Source of the DNA: Symbiodinium natans
Taxonomy: Eukaryota; Sar; Dinophyceae; Suessiales; Symbiodiniaceae
DNA length: 64,000 nucleotides
Assembly (NCBI GenBank): GCA_905221605.1
Contig: CAJNDS010002550.1
Coordinates: 53,501 to 117,500 of the forward strand
Reading direction: 5' to 3'
Part shown: in pieces, positions 20,924 through 30,043 of the stretch
How positions within the stretch are numbered: the stretch's first letter is position 1
Layout: every line of letters starts with the position of its first letter
Made by a program: the position numbers and the translations under genes
Notes under the pieces: model-generated
What the model saw: the letters and a program-made list of their open reading frames with translations, nothing else
The model's database searches: none
What the model was told of the DNA's origin: nothing

Positions 20924-21194
20924 CCTCCTAAGCAACCCGACTGCTTATAAGCAACCCAACTGCTTCTAAGCAACACACCTAAAACAAAAGACAAACTCTT
21001 ATACCTCATCCTCTGGATATGGAAATCTGAAACTCTCATCATGTAGAGATTGAAATGCGAATCTTGTTGAAGATGAGAGGGTAAGAATCTATACGAAAGC
21101 GTTAGAGGTATCTTCAACCCGATACGAAAAAGCTACAGGTGTCTTAAACCCCAACCCTTTGGAGGTAGATTCTCCAGGGGGGGGGGGGGGTACC

Positions 21195-21195
<1 letters not shown>

Positions 21196-21225
<30 letters not shown>

Positions 21226-21315
21226 CAGTTGTGTATATGTATATATGCATATCCACACACATGTGTATATATATATATACACAGATGTATACATACAGAT
21301 ATATGCACATATATG
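21196..21315. repeat. TA/GTATA microsatellite
   Basis: (TA)n with GTATAT and ACACATG units next to a G run. Confidence 0.85.
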
Positions 21316-21612
21316 AGCCTAAACACGCTGTAGATCCCAAAGATGGTGGGCTCTGAGCCCTTTTCAGGGGTGTTGAATGCACTTTCTGAAGCCCCAAGCT
21401 GCGAGCTCTTAGGGTTTAGGGTTTAGGGTTTAGTCCTCAGACCACCCTGATCTGAACCCCAAACCTCCAAAACCCTAAAGCCACCCAAAGATACCTAGAA
21501 GCGTTTTGGGTTGCTTTGACTTCCAAGATCTCGCTGGTCCCGTTTCATCACAAAGAGCTATCGCATCCATTGTACTTTGTAACTTTGTGTTTAAACGAAA
21601 CTAGGACGCCAG

Positions 21613-21681
21613 CCTAGGCCCTCATTCCCCTTTAAACCAAAAAAGGCACCCTTTTCATTCCTAGGCTAAACCTGGGTCTAG
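21613..21681 (+). mobile_element. truncated family A element
   Basis: CTAGGCCCTCATTCCCC start and CCTAGGCTAAACCTGGGTCTAG end; about 40 bases of the middle are missing. Confidence 0.6.
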
Positions 21682-21747
21682 GAAGGTTTCTCGGACCTAT
21701 GCTCAGGAGCACCATCCTCGGCAGTCCCGCAGAACCTTGCTGGCAAT

Positions 21748-21884
21748 ATGGGAGGTTGGGTTTTGGGTACTTATAACCCCGATTACAACTGTACGCAAAA
21801 GCCCCCCCAAGTCCTCTAAGTAGATTATAACTAGAATAATAGACTTATATTTGGGGTCATAAGTACCCATGAACCTCCAAGAGG
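21748..21884. mobile_element. family C element
   Basis: TGGGAGGTT...GGGTACTTATAAC left, TAAGTACCCATGAACCTCCAA right; it lies directly upstream of the exon at 21903. Confidence 0.65.
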
Positions 21885-21902
21885 TTGGTTGAGGGTGTCG
21901 AG

Positions 21903-21953
21903 GTCAAAGGGTTGTGCCAGATGGCGGTGAGCGTGGCTCAGCGTCGCTTCTGG
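21903..21953 (+). CDS. exon, function unknown
   Basis: Acceptor GTGTCGAG|, 17-codon frame VKGLCQMAVSVAQRRFW, donor TGG|GTAAGG, a strong GT site not in telomere repeat. Phase 0 in and out. Confidence 0.55.
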
Positions 21954-22029
21954 GTAAGGCACATAGCATAACATGGTTACATAGCCGGTGAAGAAGTATC
22001 CTCATCTGGCAAGTGAGCTTACGTTCCTT

Positions 22030-22125
22030 ACCAGCATGGGCTACTACACGCTACAACCCCCCGCCCCCCCCCCACCCCCCCCCCCCCAAAAAAAAAAAAA
22101 AAACCCTTTATAGCGTTGATGATAG
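22030..22125. mobile_element. family K element with C and A runs
   Basis: CAGCATGGGCTACTACAC then long C and A runs, then CCCTTTATAGCGTTGATGAT. Related to copies at 23.25-23.36 and 34.85-34.92 kb. Confidence 0.5.
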
Positions 22126-22271
22126 GGCCAAAACCGCCCATCCTGTTAAGCCCTGAATGCCCCTAAACCCTAAGCCCTAAACCCTAAACCCTAAACCCTA
22201 AGCCCTAAACCCCAAAACCCTAAACCCGAAACCCGAAACCCTAAACCAAGAGCCCAGAGGTTTCTTTGCAG

Positions 22272-22357
22272 CCAAGCTCAGTCTCCGGCTCGGCAAGTTG
22301 AAAAATTTTGAGCTTCCGAGGTGCAACTGCGGCTCATTGCTGATGATCAGACTCTTG
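22272..22357 (+). CDS. exon, function unknown
   Basis: A textbook acceptor (TTTCTTTGCAG|), two leading bases, frame with RLGKLKNFELPRCNCGSLLM, donor TTG|GTTAGCC. Family G element text follows at once, suggesting the donor belongs to that element. Confidence 0.6.
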
Positions 22358-22600
22358 GTTAGCCTCGTGGTACCCTTTGTTCCCTTTGTTTTTGGGGTTC
22401 AAGGTTCCTTTTTTTTGGGGGGGGTTCAAGGTTCCTTCTTTTTTTGTTGGGTTCAAGGTTCCCTTATAACAGTAACCAACCAATAAGAAGGGTGCCTTTG
22501 TTTTTGTATACACAGTGTCTTTAAGGGTTATGCTTGGTAGCCCCCGTGGTACCCTTGTTCCCTTTTTGTTGGTTCAAAGATCCCTTATAAAGAACCCTAA
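22358..22600 (+). mobile_element. two family G elements
   Basis: Text of the form TTGGTTAGCC-GTGGTACCCTTTGTTCCC ... GGTTCCCTTATAA ... CAACC...AAGGGTGCC occurs at 22356-22500 and again from 22532. More copies at 34.69, 39.61 and 61.59 kb. Confidence 0.6.
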
Positions 22601-22807
22601 ACCCTAAACCCTAAACCCTAAACCCTTGTTCGAATATGGTTACTGGGGCTGCCAAGGACTTCGATGATGATTGTCCACAAGGCGTGCAGCGGATCTTTTC
22701 CCTAAACCCTAGACCCTAAACCCTAACCCTAAAACCCTAAATCCCTAACCTAAACCCTAAACCCTAATAGTAGCGGGGCCGCGCCCGACGTGTAAGCAGG
22801 ACTGAAG

Positions 22808-22872
22808 AGCGGCTTTGTGCAAACGGCATCGGTCACTGCTACTAGGAGAAAGCGGGAATACAGAGCTCAAAT
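22808..22872 (+). CDS. candidate exon, basic peptide
   Basis: Acceptor GACTGAAG|, frame VQTASVTATRRKREYRAQ, donor AT|GTAAAG. The R-rich strand could be TSP1-like but lacks Cys. Phase out 2. Confidence 0.45.
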
Positions 22873-23244
22873 GTAAAGCCCTTTGTGACACTTGTGTTTC
22901 CCGTGCTTGAGCTTACAGTAAGATTCTGGAACTCGCCGGTGTTTTTTGCATGTTTTTTGGTGGCTCTTCCATATGGGCCGTGGACGAGGGAAACTGCTAA
23001 GCCCTGGGCCCTCAGAGCCCCGAACCTTGGAGCCCTAAACCCTAAACCCTAAACCCTAAACCCTAACCCCTAACCCTAAACCTAAACCCGAAACCCGAAA
23101 CCCTAAACCCTAAACCCTAAACCCTGTAAGCTTTAAAACATTTTCTAAAGCATTTAGCCCCCCAAAAAGCCCCCTGAACCCTCAGCCCTCAGCCTTGAAC
23201 CCTAAACCCCAAATCCCCGCACCCGAAGAGTCCGCTCTGGCCCG

Positions 23245-23358
23245 TGCACCAGCATGGGCTATGATACCCTCTAACTCTCAAAAAAGACCCTTTATGGGGT
23301 TATGGGGATGGGCTATGATACCCTATAACTCCCCAAAAAGACCCTTTATAGGGTTGAT
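23245..23358. mobile_element. two tandem family K half-elements
   Basis: GGGCTATGATACCCT-TAACTC-CAAAAA-GACCCTTTATGGGGTT occurs twice in a row (about 23252 and 23310). Confidence 0.6.
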
Positions 23359-23383
23359 TCTGCGCATTTCAAGGGCCTAATAG

Positions 23384-23479
23384 CACGTCCTGGCAAGGCA
23401 GTCTTGCAACGGTCGCCGTACTTCCAGGCTCGTCTGGCAGATCACTGGCACAACGCCAGGGAGGAGAATTCAGGCAGGG
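23384..23479 (+). CDS. exon, BTB domain N-terminal part
   Basis: Acceptor CTAATAG|, two leading bases. The frame contains GKAVLQRSPYFQARLADHW, matching the H/x-K-A-V-L-x-x-R-S-P-Y-F-x-A-x-L core of BTB/POZ domains (dimerisation and cullin-3 adaptor modules). Donor AGG G|GTGGGAGG, phase out 1, which joins in frame to the exon at 24187. Confidence 0.65.
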
Positions 23480-23514
23480 GTGGGAGGTTTAGGGTTTAGG
23501 GTTTAAGGTTTAAA

Positions 23515-23573
23515 CCCTAAACCCTAAACCCTAAACCCTAAACCCTAAACCCTAAACCCTAAACCCTAAACCC
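23515..23573 (+). repeat. CCCTAAA array facing a TTTAGGG array
   Basis: Directly follows TTTAGGG units (23488-23512), giving GGTTTAAACC at the junction: a compact head-to-head telomere-type inversion. Confidence 0.9.
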
Positions 23574-23660
23574 TTGGGGTTTATACGGCATCGCCTAAGA
23601 GACATCGGAGTTGCCGGTCTTGAGCCGCAAAACCCCTGAACCCTGAAGCTGACCCTACTA

Positions 23661-23889
23661 CTTGGAGGTTCATGGGTACTTATAACCTTTAGGGTTTAGG
23701 GTTTAGGGTTAGGGTTTAGGGTTTAGGGTTTAGGGTTTAGGGTTTAGGGTTTAGGGTTTAGGGTTTAGGGTTTAGGGTTTAGGGTACTTATAACCCCAGT
23801 TATGACTGTACTTATAAGCCCCCGAGTCCCCTAAGTAGGTTATAAGTCGATTTATAATAGGGGTTACAAGTACCCATGAACCTCCAAGC
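23661..23889. mobile_element. family C element with TTTAGGG array in its middle
   Basis: Arms CTTGGAGGTTCATGGGTACT and AGTACCCATGAACCTCCAAG. About 13 TTTAGGG units (23688-23782) interrupt the left arm. Lies inside the intron that splits the BTB domain. Confidence 0.75.
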
Positions 23890-23902
23890 AAGTATCCTGT
23901 AG

Positions 23903-24113
23903 ATGCTAGGCCGAAAGGCAGGAGTTGAGTTTGTTCTTCGGGAACCTGAATTCAAGGGCTTGGGGACAGTTTCGAATTTTGTTTCAACGCTTGTCATGGT
24001 GATGTTGCTTGGGTTTGAGCGAATCGCAAACCCTGATTTCTCAACCCTTTATCCGGCGTACTGGGTCCCTTTCCGTGAAAGGCACCGCAAGACAGATGCT
24101 TCTTGCCCAAAGG
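23903..24113 (+). CDS. open frame inside the BTB intron, uncertain
   Basis: 70 codons from an ATG right after CCTGTAG|, with STLVMVMLLGFERIANPDF, ending near AAGG|GTCCTAAG. It looks protein-like but its phase does not fit between the two BTB exons, so it may be an alternative exon, an unrelated remnant, or chance. Confidence 0.3.
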
Positions 24114-24186
24114 GTCCTAAGTACCTATATGGGGGACACTTACCCTAAACCCTAAACCCTAAACCCCAAACCCTTTGGGTTGCGAG

Positions 24187-24286
24187 GCCTTTTGCCTTTG
24201 CGACTCCCTCCGGGCTGCCCTGTCGCTGCGGCCACCGTTGTGATCCGATACCTGTACACGGACATGGAGGTACCAGCCAGTTTGGG
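24187..24286 (+). CDS. exon, BTB domain C-terminal part
   Basis: Acceptor TTGCGAG|, two leading bases. Frame with GCPVAAATVVIRYLYTDMEV; the x-VIRYLYTD-x-x-V strand-helix is diagnostic of BTB. Exit GG|GTTGAGGG, or earlier at GAG|GTACCAG. Downstream at 24319 a frame GDAVFGVADLCPRKYIILE resembles the next BTB helix but ends at a stop. Confidence 0.65.
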
Positions 24287-24775
24287 GTTGAGGGTTTAGG
24301 GTTTAGGGTCTAGGGCATGGTGATGCTGTTTTCGGGGTTGCTGATTTGTGTCCGAGGAAGTACATCATACTTGAGCCACGAGTGCTCAGCTGAGGTGTCC
24401 CATAAAAGCCTACACGCTTTAGACCCCAAACCCCCTTGATAGTCGCGAGGTTTTGGCACTGCGGTCTCTCAGAACTCGCCAAAATCTCAGTCAGGCTAAG
24501 TGCCCCCAGCCCCACGATACTTGCCAGCTCCCCGCGAAAAGAGGCCCTAAGCCATCTATGCCGCAAACCCTAAACCTAAGCCCCTAAACCCTAAACCTTA
24601 AACCCTAAACCCTAAACCTTTTTTGAAAAATCCATCAGAACTCCCAGATTCCCTGAACTTTACTCCATAACTCCAAGCTTCTAAACCCGTAGACTCCTGC
24701 GCCTCTAGGGGTTGCAAAACAAGGGACCCACATGGGGTTTAGGTTTAGGGTTTAGGGTTTAGGGTTTAGGGTTTA

Positions 24776-24879
24776 TGGGTGGTTGTCAAAATTATGGTCC
24801 CTTTTTGGATCCTATTAAAATACGGCACCTAATATTTAGGGTACCCCAAAAGGGATTATAATTTTGACAACCACCCACA
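24776..24879. mobile_element. family F palindromic element
   Basis: TGGGTGGTTGTCAAAATTAT left, ATAATTTTGACAACCACCCA right: an almost perfect inverted repeat around a GGATCC centre. Single copy noticed. Confidence 0.75.
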
Positions 24880-24968
24880 TGAAGCGCGCATACTCGGAAC
24901 CCTAAATTTTAAAACAGACCCCTGAACCCCTAAAAAGTCCTGAGCTTGCTTCGATTTGCGATCTCCAG

Positions 24969-25030
24969 GAGAAGTGCTCACCGCGCAGCGCGGCGTGCTA
25001 CGCCAGGAGCCGCACAGGAGGTTGCCAGGA
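24969..25030 (+). CDS. candidate exon, cysteine-containing
   Basis: Acceptor GATCTCCAG|, frame EKCSPRSAACYARSRTGGCQ, donor GA|GTTAGG, or earlier at GGAG|GTTGCC. A second frame is also open. Confidence 0.4.
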
Positions 25031-25916
25031 GTTAGGTTTTGGGGTTTAGGGCTTAGGGTTTAGGGTTTCGGGTTTAGGGTTTAGGGTTTAGGGTTGCTCT
25101 CCTCTTGGAGGGGGGTGGGGGGTTACTCTCTGGGCATGCACGCTTGTCTTCTGTTCTGTCATATGGGTAGTGCTCTAAACTAGTGCCTTTTTTTGGCATC
25201 CCTTTTTGAAGGGTGCCGCCTTAGAATGGGTAGCCAAAAAGGGACCCTAAACCCCAAACCCTAAACCCTAAACCCTAAACCCTAAACTCTATAATTTGGA
25301 AACGACCCATATAGCGCATGAAAATACTTCCAGCCTTCCAGGGATTGAGGTCCCAGGGCCTTCCTTTCGCAGGTCTAGGCCCAGGACCGAGCCTGGGTTT
25401 GGGTCGATAGGATTTAGGGTTTAGGGTTTATCGTTTAGGGTTCAGGGTTTAGGGTTCAGGGATTAGGGTTTAGGGTAGAGAGTTTGGGGTTTAGGGTTTA
25501 AGGCTTCTTTCGGTTTCGGGCTGGTAAAAGGTTTTATCGAATCTCATAGCGGGATGTTTTAGGTTTGAGGGCTTGGGGCGTTTGAAAGCCTGGGAAGCCC
25601 TTCTCCCTTTTTCCATGTTAGGGGTGGCTTACTTCTGTTCAACCTCCAAACCTCAAGTCACTTAATTAGAACCCTGGAAGTCCTGGAAGCCCTTTTCTGG
25701 CCCCCAAGGCTTCCAGCCCTTAACGCCCAGAAAGCCCTGAACCTCAAGAGGTTCAAAACCCGCTTGACCCTATACCCTGGACCCTAAACTCTAAGGCTCA
25801 GGCCCGGTAAACCCAAAAGCCGACCACCCTAACCCTAAACCCTACACCCTAAACCCTAGACCCTAAACCCTAAACCCTAAACCCCCCAAACCCTGTAGAC
25901 CCCCTAAATCCTCCAG
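25031..25916. other. intron interior
   Basis: TTTAGGG text 25036-25098, CCCTAAA 25250-25287, TTTAGGG 25410-25500, CCCTAAA 25826-25890. A possible exon near 25345-25390 (IEVPGPSFRRSRPRTEPG after TTCCAG) is too weak to call. Confidence 0.4.
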
Positions 25917-25954
25917 GAGCGCGACCGCAGGCAGCCTCCGCTTGGGCCAGGCAG
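25917..25954 (+). CDS. short exon with apparent GA donor
   Basis: Acceptor ATCCTCCAG|, frame ERDRRQPPLGPG, then AG|GATTTAGGG. No GT is available before the TTTAGGG array, so a GA 5' site is implied if this is an exon. Confidence 0.4.
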
Positions 25955-26182
25955 GATTTAGGGTTTAGGGTTTAGGGTTTATAGGGTTTAGGGTTCAGGG
26001 TTGAGGGTTTACGGTTCAGGGATTGTGGAGTTTAGAGTTGTAGGGCTTCGGGAGTTCAGAGTATAGGCAGTGTAGAGGTTACGGAGTTCGCTTGAGGAGG
26101 CGTAGGATTCAGTGACTTTAAGGGTTCCAGGATTGCAACCCTAAACCCTAAACTCTAAACCCTAAAACCCTAAACCTGAAAC

Positions 26183-26268
26183 CCTGCGTTGGTCCATGGT
26201 GCTGCGCATGTCGAAGATGCGGAAGACTCTGACTCCGATCAGGGTGAACGGCAACTTGATCTCCGAGG
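26183..26268. CDS. coding island, strand ambiguous
   Basis: Minus strand: acceptor GTTTAGCCGCAG|, frame LPFTLIGVRVFRIFDMRSTM, donor AGG|GTTTCAGG. Plus strand: open frame RKTLTPIRVNGNLISEAAAK ending CTTAGG|GTTTAGGG. The minus peptide looks more protein-like, but surrounding exons are on +. Confidence 0.4.
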
Positions 26269-26285
26269 CTGCGGCTAAACTTAGG

Positions 26286-26338
26286 GTTTAGGGTTTAGGG
26301 TTTAGGGTTTAGGGTTTAGGGTTTAGGGTTTAGGGCAG
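26286..26338 (+). repeat. TTTAGGG array
   Basis: About seven units, then GGCAG, a possible acceptor for the next exon. Confidence 0.9.
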
Positions 26339-26456
26339 GTGAACAGCTGGGAGAGGGAGCAGGAAGATCCGCGGCCCGAAGAGGTTCCAGGATCTCGGCC
26401 TCGCTTCTTAGGAAGACAAGGCGCGGGCGCTTTCGTGTCCAAAGCAATCTTCGCAG
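26339..26456 (+). CDS. candidate exon
   Basis: GGGCAG| then VNSWEREQEDPRPEEVPG and so on, 39 codons, donor GCAG|GTATGG. The minus strand is also open across it with a plausible peptide (VFLRDVAFVLGTIPAKIALD), so strand is uncertain. A continuation after GCGAAG| at about 26490 keeps phase. Confidence 0.4.
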
Positions 26457-26616
26457 GTATGGTTCCTAGAACAAACGCAACGTCGCGAAGGAAGACCTTG
26501 CGCTGTGCTTCCAGTGCTACTTCGGATGACATGCCTTCACCTCGGGAGGGCGATGACCGCCTCGCTGATCGACAGTGAATGCAGATTAAAAAGCTAAACC
26601 CTAAACCCTAAACCCT

Positions 26617-26715
26617 GATTATTGTCATGTGTGGTGCTTGCGGTGACTTGGAGGTTGGCAAGCACGGTTGCTAGTAGGACATGGGCGCTTGAAGCCTGCA
26701 AAGCTCCCAGATTAG
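26617..26715. CDS. coding island, strand ambiguous
   Basis: Plus: TVASRTWALEACKAPRLAW with donor TGG|GTTAGGGTTAGGG. Minus: acceptor GAGCTTTGCAG|, frame ASSAHVLLATVLANLQVTAS, donor CAGG|GTTTAGGG. Both are open and flanked by arrays. Confidence 0.4.
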
Positions 26716-27027
26716 CGTGGGTTAGGGTTAGGGTTGAGGGCTTGGGGTTTGGGGTTTGGGGTTTGGGGCTTCATTATCACGCTCCACGCTCAAAAACAAA
26801 TGAAAGAACAAGAGCGGGATCAGAAAGCAAGGGAACTGTAAGCCCGCAACAGTCAAGATGAGGTTGGGGCGCAACGTGGGGTGGCCACATGCCTACTGGA
26901 TGATTTCAGTACCAGCGCGCCTGCGCAGTGAGACACCCTAAACCCTAAACCCGAAACCCTAAACCCTAAACCCTAAACCCTAGCAGGACCCTGGCTTCAG
27001 ACTTGAGGGTCGCTGCTGGGCCTCCAG

Positions 27028-27078
27028 GCATCAGTGGCGATTGGCGCGGCACAGCTGAGCCAGATGCTGCTTCTGGAG
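27028..27078 (+). CDS. exon with apparent GC donor
   Basis: Acceptor GGGCCTCCAG|, frame ASVAIGAAQLSQMLLLE (helical), donor GAG|GCTGGGG. The minus strand is also open. Confidence 0.45.
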
Positions 27079-27107
27079 GCTGGGGTCCCGGGAAAAGGGA
27101 ACCCTAA

Positions 27108-27200
27108 ACTCTAAAGCCTAAACCTTAAACCCTAAACCCTAAACCCTAAACCCTAAACCCTAAACCCTAAACCCTAAACCCTAAACCCTAAACCCTAAAC
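27108..27200 (+). repeat. CCCTAAA array
   Basis: About 12 units. Confidence 0.95.
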
Positions 27201-27237
27201 GGTTTCGAGGTTTGGGGTTTGGCGGGTTAGGTCGTAG

Positions 27238-27274
27238 GGTGCCCTTGACCTGGAAAACCGCCAGTGCTACAGAG
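27238..27274 (+). CDS. short exon
   Basis: Acceptor GTCGTAG|, frame GALDLENRQCYR, donor AGAG|GTATGGG, phase out 1. Confidence 0.4.
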
Positions 27275-27294
27275 GTATGGGTGTGAAAGCTAGT

Positions 27295-27400
27295 AAACCC
27301 GAGGGTCTTAAGTGCCTATATGGGGGACACTTACTTAAACCAGATTGGTAATTTCCATTCTCGAACCCCTACGTTCTACTATGTAGGCACTTAGGACCCT
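27295..27400. mobile_element. family L inverted-repeat element
   Basis: GGGTCTTAAGTGCCTATATGG left and TATGTAGGCACTTAGGACCC right. A half copy lies at 24113-24145 (GGGTCCTAAGTACCTATATGG). Confidence 0.6.
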
Positions 27401-27417
27401 TTGGGAAACCTCTGCAG

Positions 27418-27453
27418 CCTGAATCCTGTGAGGTTGGAGCACGTGGGGAGTGG
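27418..27453 (+). CDS. short exon, TSP1-like start
   Basis: Strong acceptor AACCTCTGCAG|, frame PESCEVGARGEW, donor TGG|GTTGAGGG, phase 0. The C-x-V-x-x-x-GEW text resembles the lead-in to a TSP1 Trp motif. Confidence 0.5.
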
Positions 27454-27811
27454 GTTGAGGGTCTAGAGTCGGGTTTAGGGTTTAGGCTTGAGGGCAAGCA
27501 AATACACAGAGGTAATTGTTCAAGGTGTAGATCTACAATCCGCAAACCCACAAAACCTAAAGCCCTAAGCAGCCCCCTGGGTACCCTAAACCCTATGTAT
27601 CTGAAAGCCCTCAACCTGGGCTTTAGGGGTTTAGGGTTTAGGGTTTAGGGTTTAGGGTTTAGGGTTTAGGGTTTAGGGTTTCCAGTAAGCGCCACAAGAA
27701 CCCTCACAAGCCCGAAAGATCTTAGACTTCCTTAGTATGCATGGACCCTTCATTAACCCAAATGGGCCCATACCTCAGAACCCGTTTGTGCAGAAGGTAT
27801 GAGATCATTAC

Positions 27812-28044
27812 TACTTGGAGGTTTCAGGGTACTTATCACCCGAGTTTTAACCGTTAAGCCCCCCCTTCCAAGTCCCCTAAGTAGGTTGTAAGTACGTAGA
27901 TTTTAGTTTAGGGTTTAGGGTTTAGGGTTTAGGGTTTAGGGTTTAGGGTTTAGGGTTTAGGGTCTAGGGTTTAGGGTTTAGGGTTTAGGGTTTAGGGGTT
28001 TCTATACTAGGGGTTCGAAGTACAGTATTCATGAACCTCCAAGT
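27812..28044. mobile_element. family C element with TTTAGGG array in its middle
   Basis: Arms ACTTGGAGGTTTCAGGGTAC and ATGAACCTCCAAGT; about 14 TTTAGGG units (27902-28000) in the centre. Same architecture as at 23661. Confidence 0.75.
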
Positions 28045-28079
28045 AAGGGACCATGTAACTTCCCTTCGCAAGCCTCCAG

Positions 28080-28124
28080 GACCTCGCAGAGGAGCCTGGG
28101 TCTCAGCTACAGGGGCGCCCCATG
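28080..28124 (+). CDS. short exon
   Basis: Acceptor AAGCCTCCAG|, frame DLAEEPGSQLQGRPM, donor ATG|GTTGGTTTAGG, phase 0. It follows the family C element directly. Other frames are also open. Confidence 0.4.
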
Positions 28125-28125
28125 G

Positions 28126-28220
28126 TTGGTTTAGGTTTAGGGTTTAGGGTTTAGGGTTTAGGGTTTAGGGTTTAGGGTTTAGGGTTTAGGGTTTAGGGTT
28201 TAGGGTTTAGGGTTTAGGGC
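28126..28220 (+). repeat. TTTAGGG array
   Basis: About 13 perfect units. Confidence 0.95.
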
Positions 28221-28242
28221 TGCCTTTTCGGTGTCTCTCGAG

Positions 28243-28310
28243 CCATCCCTCCTCTGTTGGACCGTCGGAAACTTGCGTTTGTGGCAATCGGTTCAGCCTT
28301 CTCGCGGAAG
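28243..28310 (+). CDS. exon, function unknown
   Basis: Acceptor TCTCTCGAG|, two leading bases, frame IPPLLDRRKLAFVAIGSAFS, donor AAG|GTTTAGGG, phase 0. Its last 28 bases recur, with one change, at 28420-28447 inside the next intron. Confidence 0.55.
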
Positions 28311-28385
28311 GTTTAGGGTTTAGGGTTTAGGGTTTAGGGTTTAGGGTTTAGGGTTTAGGGTTTAGGGTTTAGGGTTTAGGGTTGA
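28311..28385 (+). repeat. TTTAGGG array
   Basis: About ten perfect units from the exon end. Confidence 0.95.
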
Positions 28386-28419
28386 GGGTTTTTAGTTTTG
28401 GATTTAGGGTTTAGGGTTT

Positions 28420-28447
28420 GGCAATCGGTTCAGCCTTCTCGAGGAAG
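28420..28447 (+). repeat. duplicated exon fragment
   Basis: Same as 28283-28310 except one base (CTCGAGGAAG for CTCGCGGAAG). TTTAGGG units lie on both sides. Confidence 0.8.
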
Positions 28448-28556
28448 ACCCCTACCACGCGTTTAGGGATTGGTGGGTGGGGCGTCCGGTCGGTTTTGGG
28501 AAATTGAGCCCTAAACCCTAAACCCTAAACCCTAAACCCTAAACCCGGACAAGAAG

Positions 28557-28649
28557 CACCGAGGCTCTCACGCTTGGCGCAGTCGCTGCTGGTCTCGTCA
28601 GACGAGGCGGCGGCTCTCCAGGACGTGCGTAGTGTGGAGTCACTCATAC
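28557..28649 (+). CDS. exon, helical peptide
   Basis: Acceptor ACAAGAAG|, two leading bases, frame with LSRLAQSLLVSSDEAAALQD, exit either at GAC|GTGCGT (phase 0, matching the next exon) or at ATAC|GTTTTTTTG. Confidence 0.55.
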
Positions 28650-28814
28650 GTTTTTTTGTTTTAGGGTTTAGGGTTTAGGGTGTAGGGTTTGGGGTTTAGG
28701 GTTAGGGTTTAGGGTTTAGGCTTTAGGGTTTTTGGGGCTCCCTTTCAGGGGATTTTATTCTATTTGGGGTATAAAAGGGGTACCCCCCATTGTGGGAAAT
28801 TTCATATACCCTGA

Positions 28815-28918
28815 GGGTCCATGTACCTGTGTAGTGTATGTTTGTGCCCTAAAGGGGCTCCCATGTATCAGCTTTCTGGCCCAAGCATATTGTCTACTAT
28901 ATCGGTAGATGGACCCCA
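28815..28918. mobile_element. family D element
   Basis: GGGTCCATGTACCTG left, GGTAGATGGACCCC right, with TGTGCCC/GGCCCAAG inside. Other copies at 44.54, 56.90, 59.08, 59.48, 59.83 and 62.01 kb. Confidence 0.6.
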
Positions 28919-28961
28919 GATCTCCCCCTCTGCCCTTTATGCAGTTACATCATTAGACTCT

Positions 28962-29122
28962 ACTTGAAGGTTCATGGTACTTACTAACCAATTATAACTG
29001 TACTTATGAGTTATAACCCTACTTATAATGTCCCTAAAGGGCCTTATAGGGGTTATCCCACTTATAAGTAGGGTTATAAGCCCAGTTATAATAATTTAGT
29101 AAGTACCATGAACCTCCAAGTA
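28962..29122. mobile_element. family C element, intact palindrome
   Basis: ACTTGAAGGTTCATGGTACTT left and AAGTACCATGAACCTCCAAGT right, with TAACCAATTATAACTG and TTATAATAATTTAG arms. No telomere array inside, unlike the copies at 23661 and 27812. Confidence 0.8.
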
Positions 29123-29384
29123 AGCTACCCAAAATACCGCTCTTCTTCCGTAAACACTCCAAGGACCCTTCTACAGAGGGGGACGGGTGCCTTCTGGGAG
29201 GGGAAGGGGGGATTCTGGGATCTTGAATCAACCCTAAACCCTAAATCCTAAACCCTAAACCCTAAACTCCAAACCCTAAACCCTAAACCCCAAACCCTAA
29301 ACCCTAAATCCTAAAGCCCTGAATCGGGTTTTTAGGAGTTGCAGGGCCCTTGGTACCCCCGATGAAGCTTGGTGACACCTCGAG

Positions 29385-29432
29385 GATCGCTTCGTGGCTT
29401 TGCCAGAGCCGCTGACAAAGGCGCTCTGCCTG
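29385..29432 (+). CDS. exon, chain 29.4-32.2 kb (1)
   Basis: Acceptor CACCTCGAG|, frame DRFVALPEPLTKALCL, donor CTG|GTAGGGTTTAGG, phase 0. First of five exons whose phases agree. Confidence 0.55.
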
Positions 29433-29789
29433 GTAGGGTTTAGGGTTGAGGGTTTAGGGTTTAGGGTTTTGGGTTAGGGTTTTAGGTTTAGGGTTTAGGG
29501 TTTAGGGTTTAGGGTTTAGAGTTTAGGGTTAGGGTTTAGGGTTTTGGGTTTTGCGTTTCGGGTTTCGGGTGTAGAGTTTAGGGGGCCTCTGGGGTTCAGG
29601 GTTGCAGGTTCAAGGCCCTAGGGTTTAGGGTTTGGCGTTCAGGTGTTAGGGTTCGAGGGTTCAGGGCATGTTGGAGTCCAGGTTTTAGGGTCACAGGCAA
29701 GCCATACTCAGATGTTAGGGTTTGGGGTTGTAGGGCTTCGCATGTGGGTTGCTGCTCGACACTAGGCCCCCTTGAAACAGCAGGGTTAG

Positions 29790-29885
29790 CCCAAGATCAA
29801 TCGCATCCTAGCCGCCTCACCAGCTGCATCTGACACATGCTCCGGCCTTCTCGCTTGGTGTGAGAGGTTGTTCGAGGACTTTGCA
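29790..29885 (+). CDS. exon, chain 29.4-32.2 kb (2)
   Basis: Acceptor CAGGGTTAG|, 32 codons with ASDTCSGLLAWCERLFEDFA, donor GCA|GTGAGT (consensus). Phase 0 in and out. Helical; family not recognised. Confidence 0.65.
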
Positions 29886-29923
29886 GTGAGTTTACACTGG
29901 GTGAGGAGTCCTCATAGATACTC

Positions 29924-30026
29924 AAAAACCCTAAACCCTAAACCCTAAACCCTAAACCCTAAACCTTAAGCCCTAAACCCTAAACCCTAAACCCTAACCC
30001 TAAACCCTAAACCCTAAACCCTAAAC
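29924..30026 (+). repeat. CCCTAAA array
   Basis: About 14 units between two chain exons. Confidence 0.95.
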
Positions 30027-30043
30027 CAACCTACATCTTCAAG

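Noticed and set aside
20713-21117. 134-codon minus-strand frame
   Set aside because: Built on long G and C runs; Pro and Gly runs without other structure.
24314-24392. Third BTB exon
   Set aside because: The peptide resembles a BTB helix, but no acceptor gives the right phase and a TGA follows without a usable donor before it.
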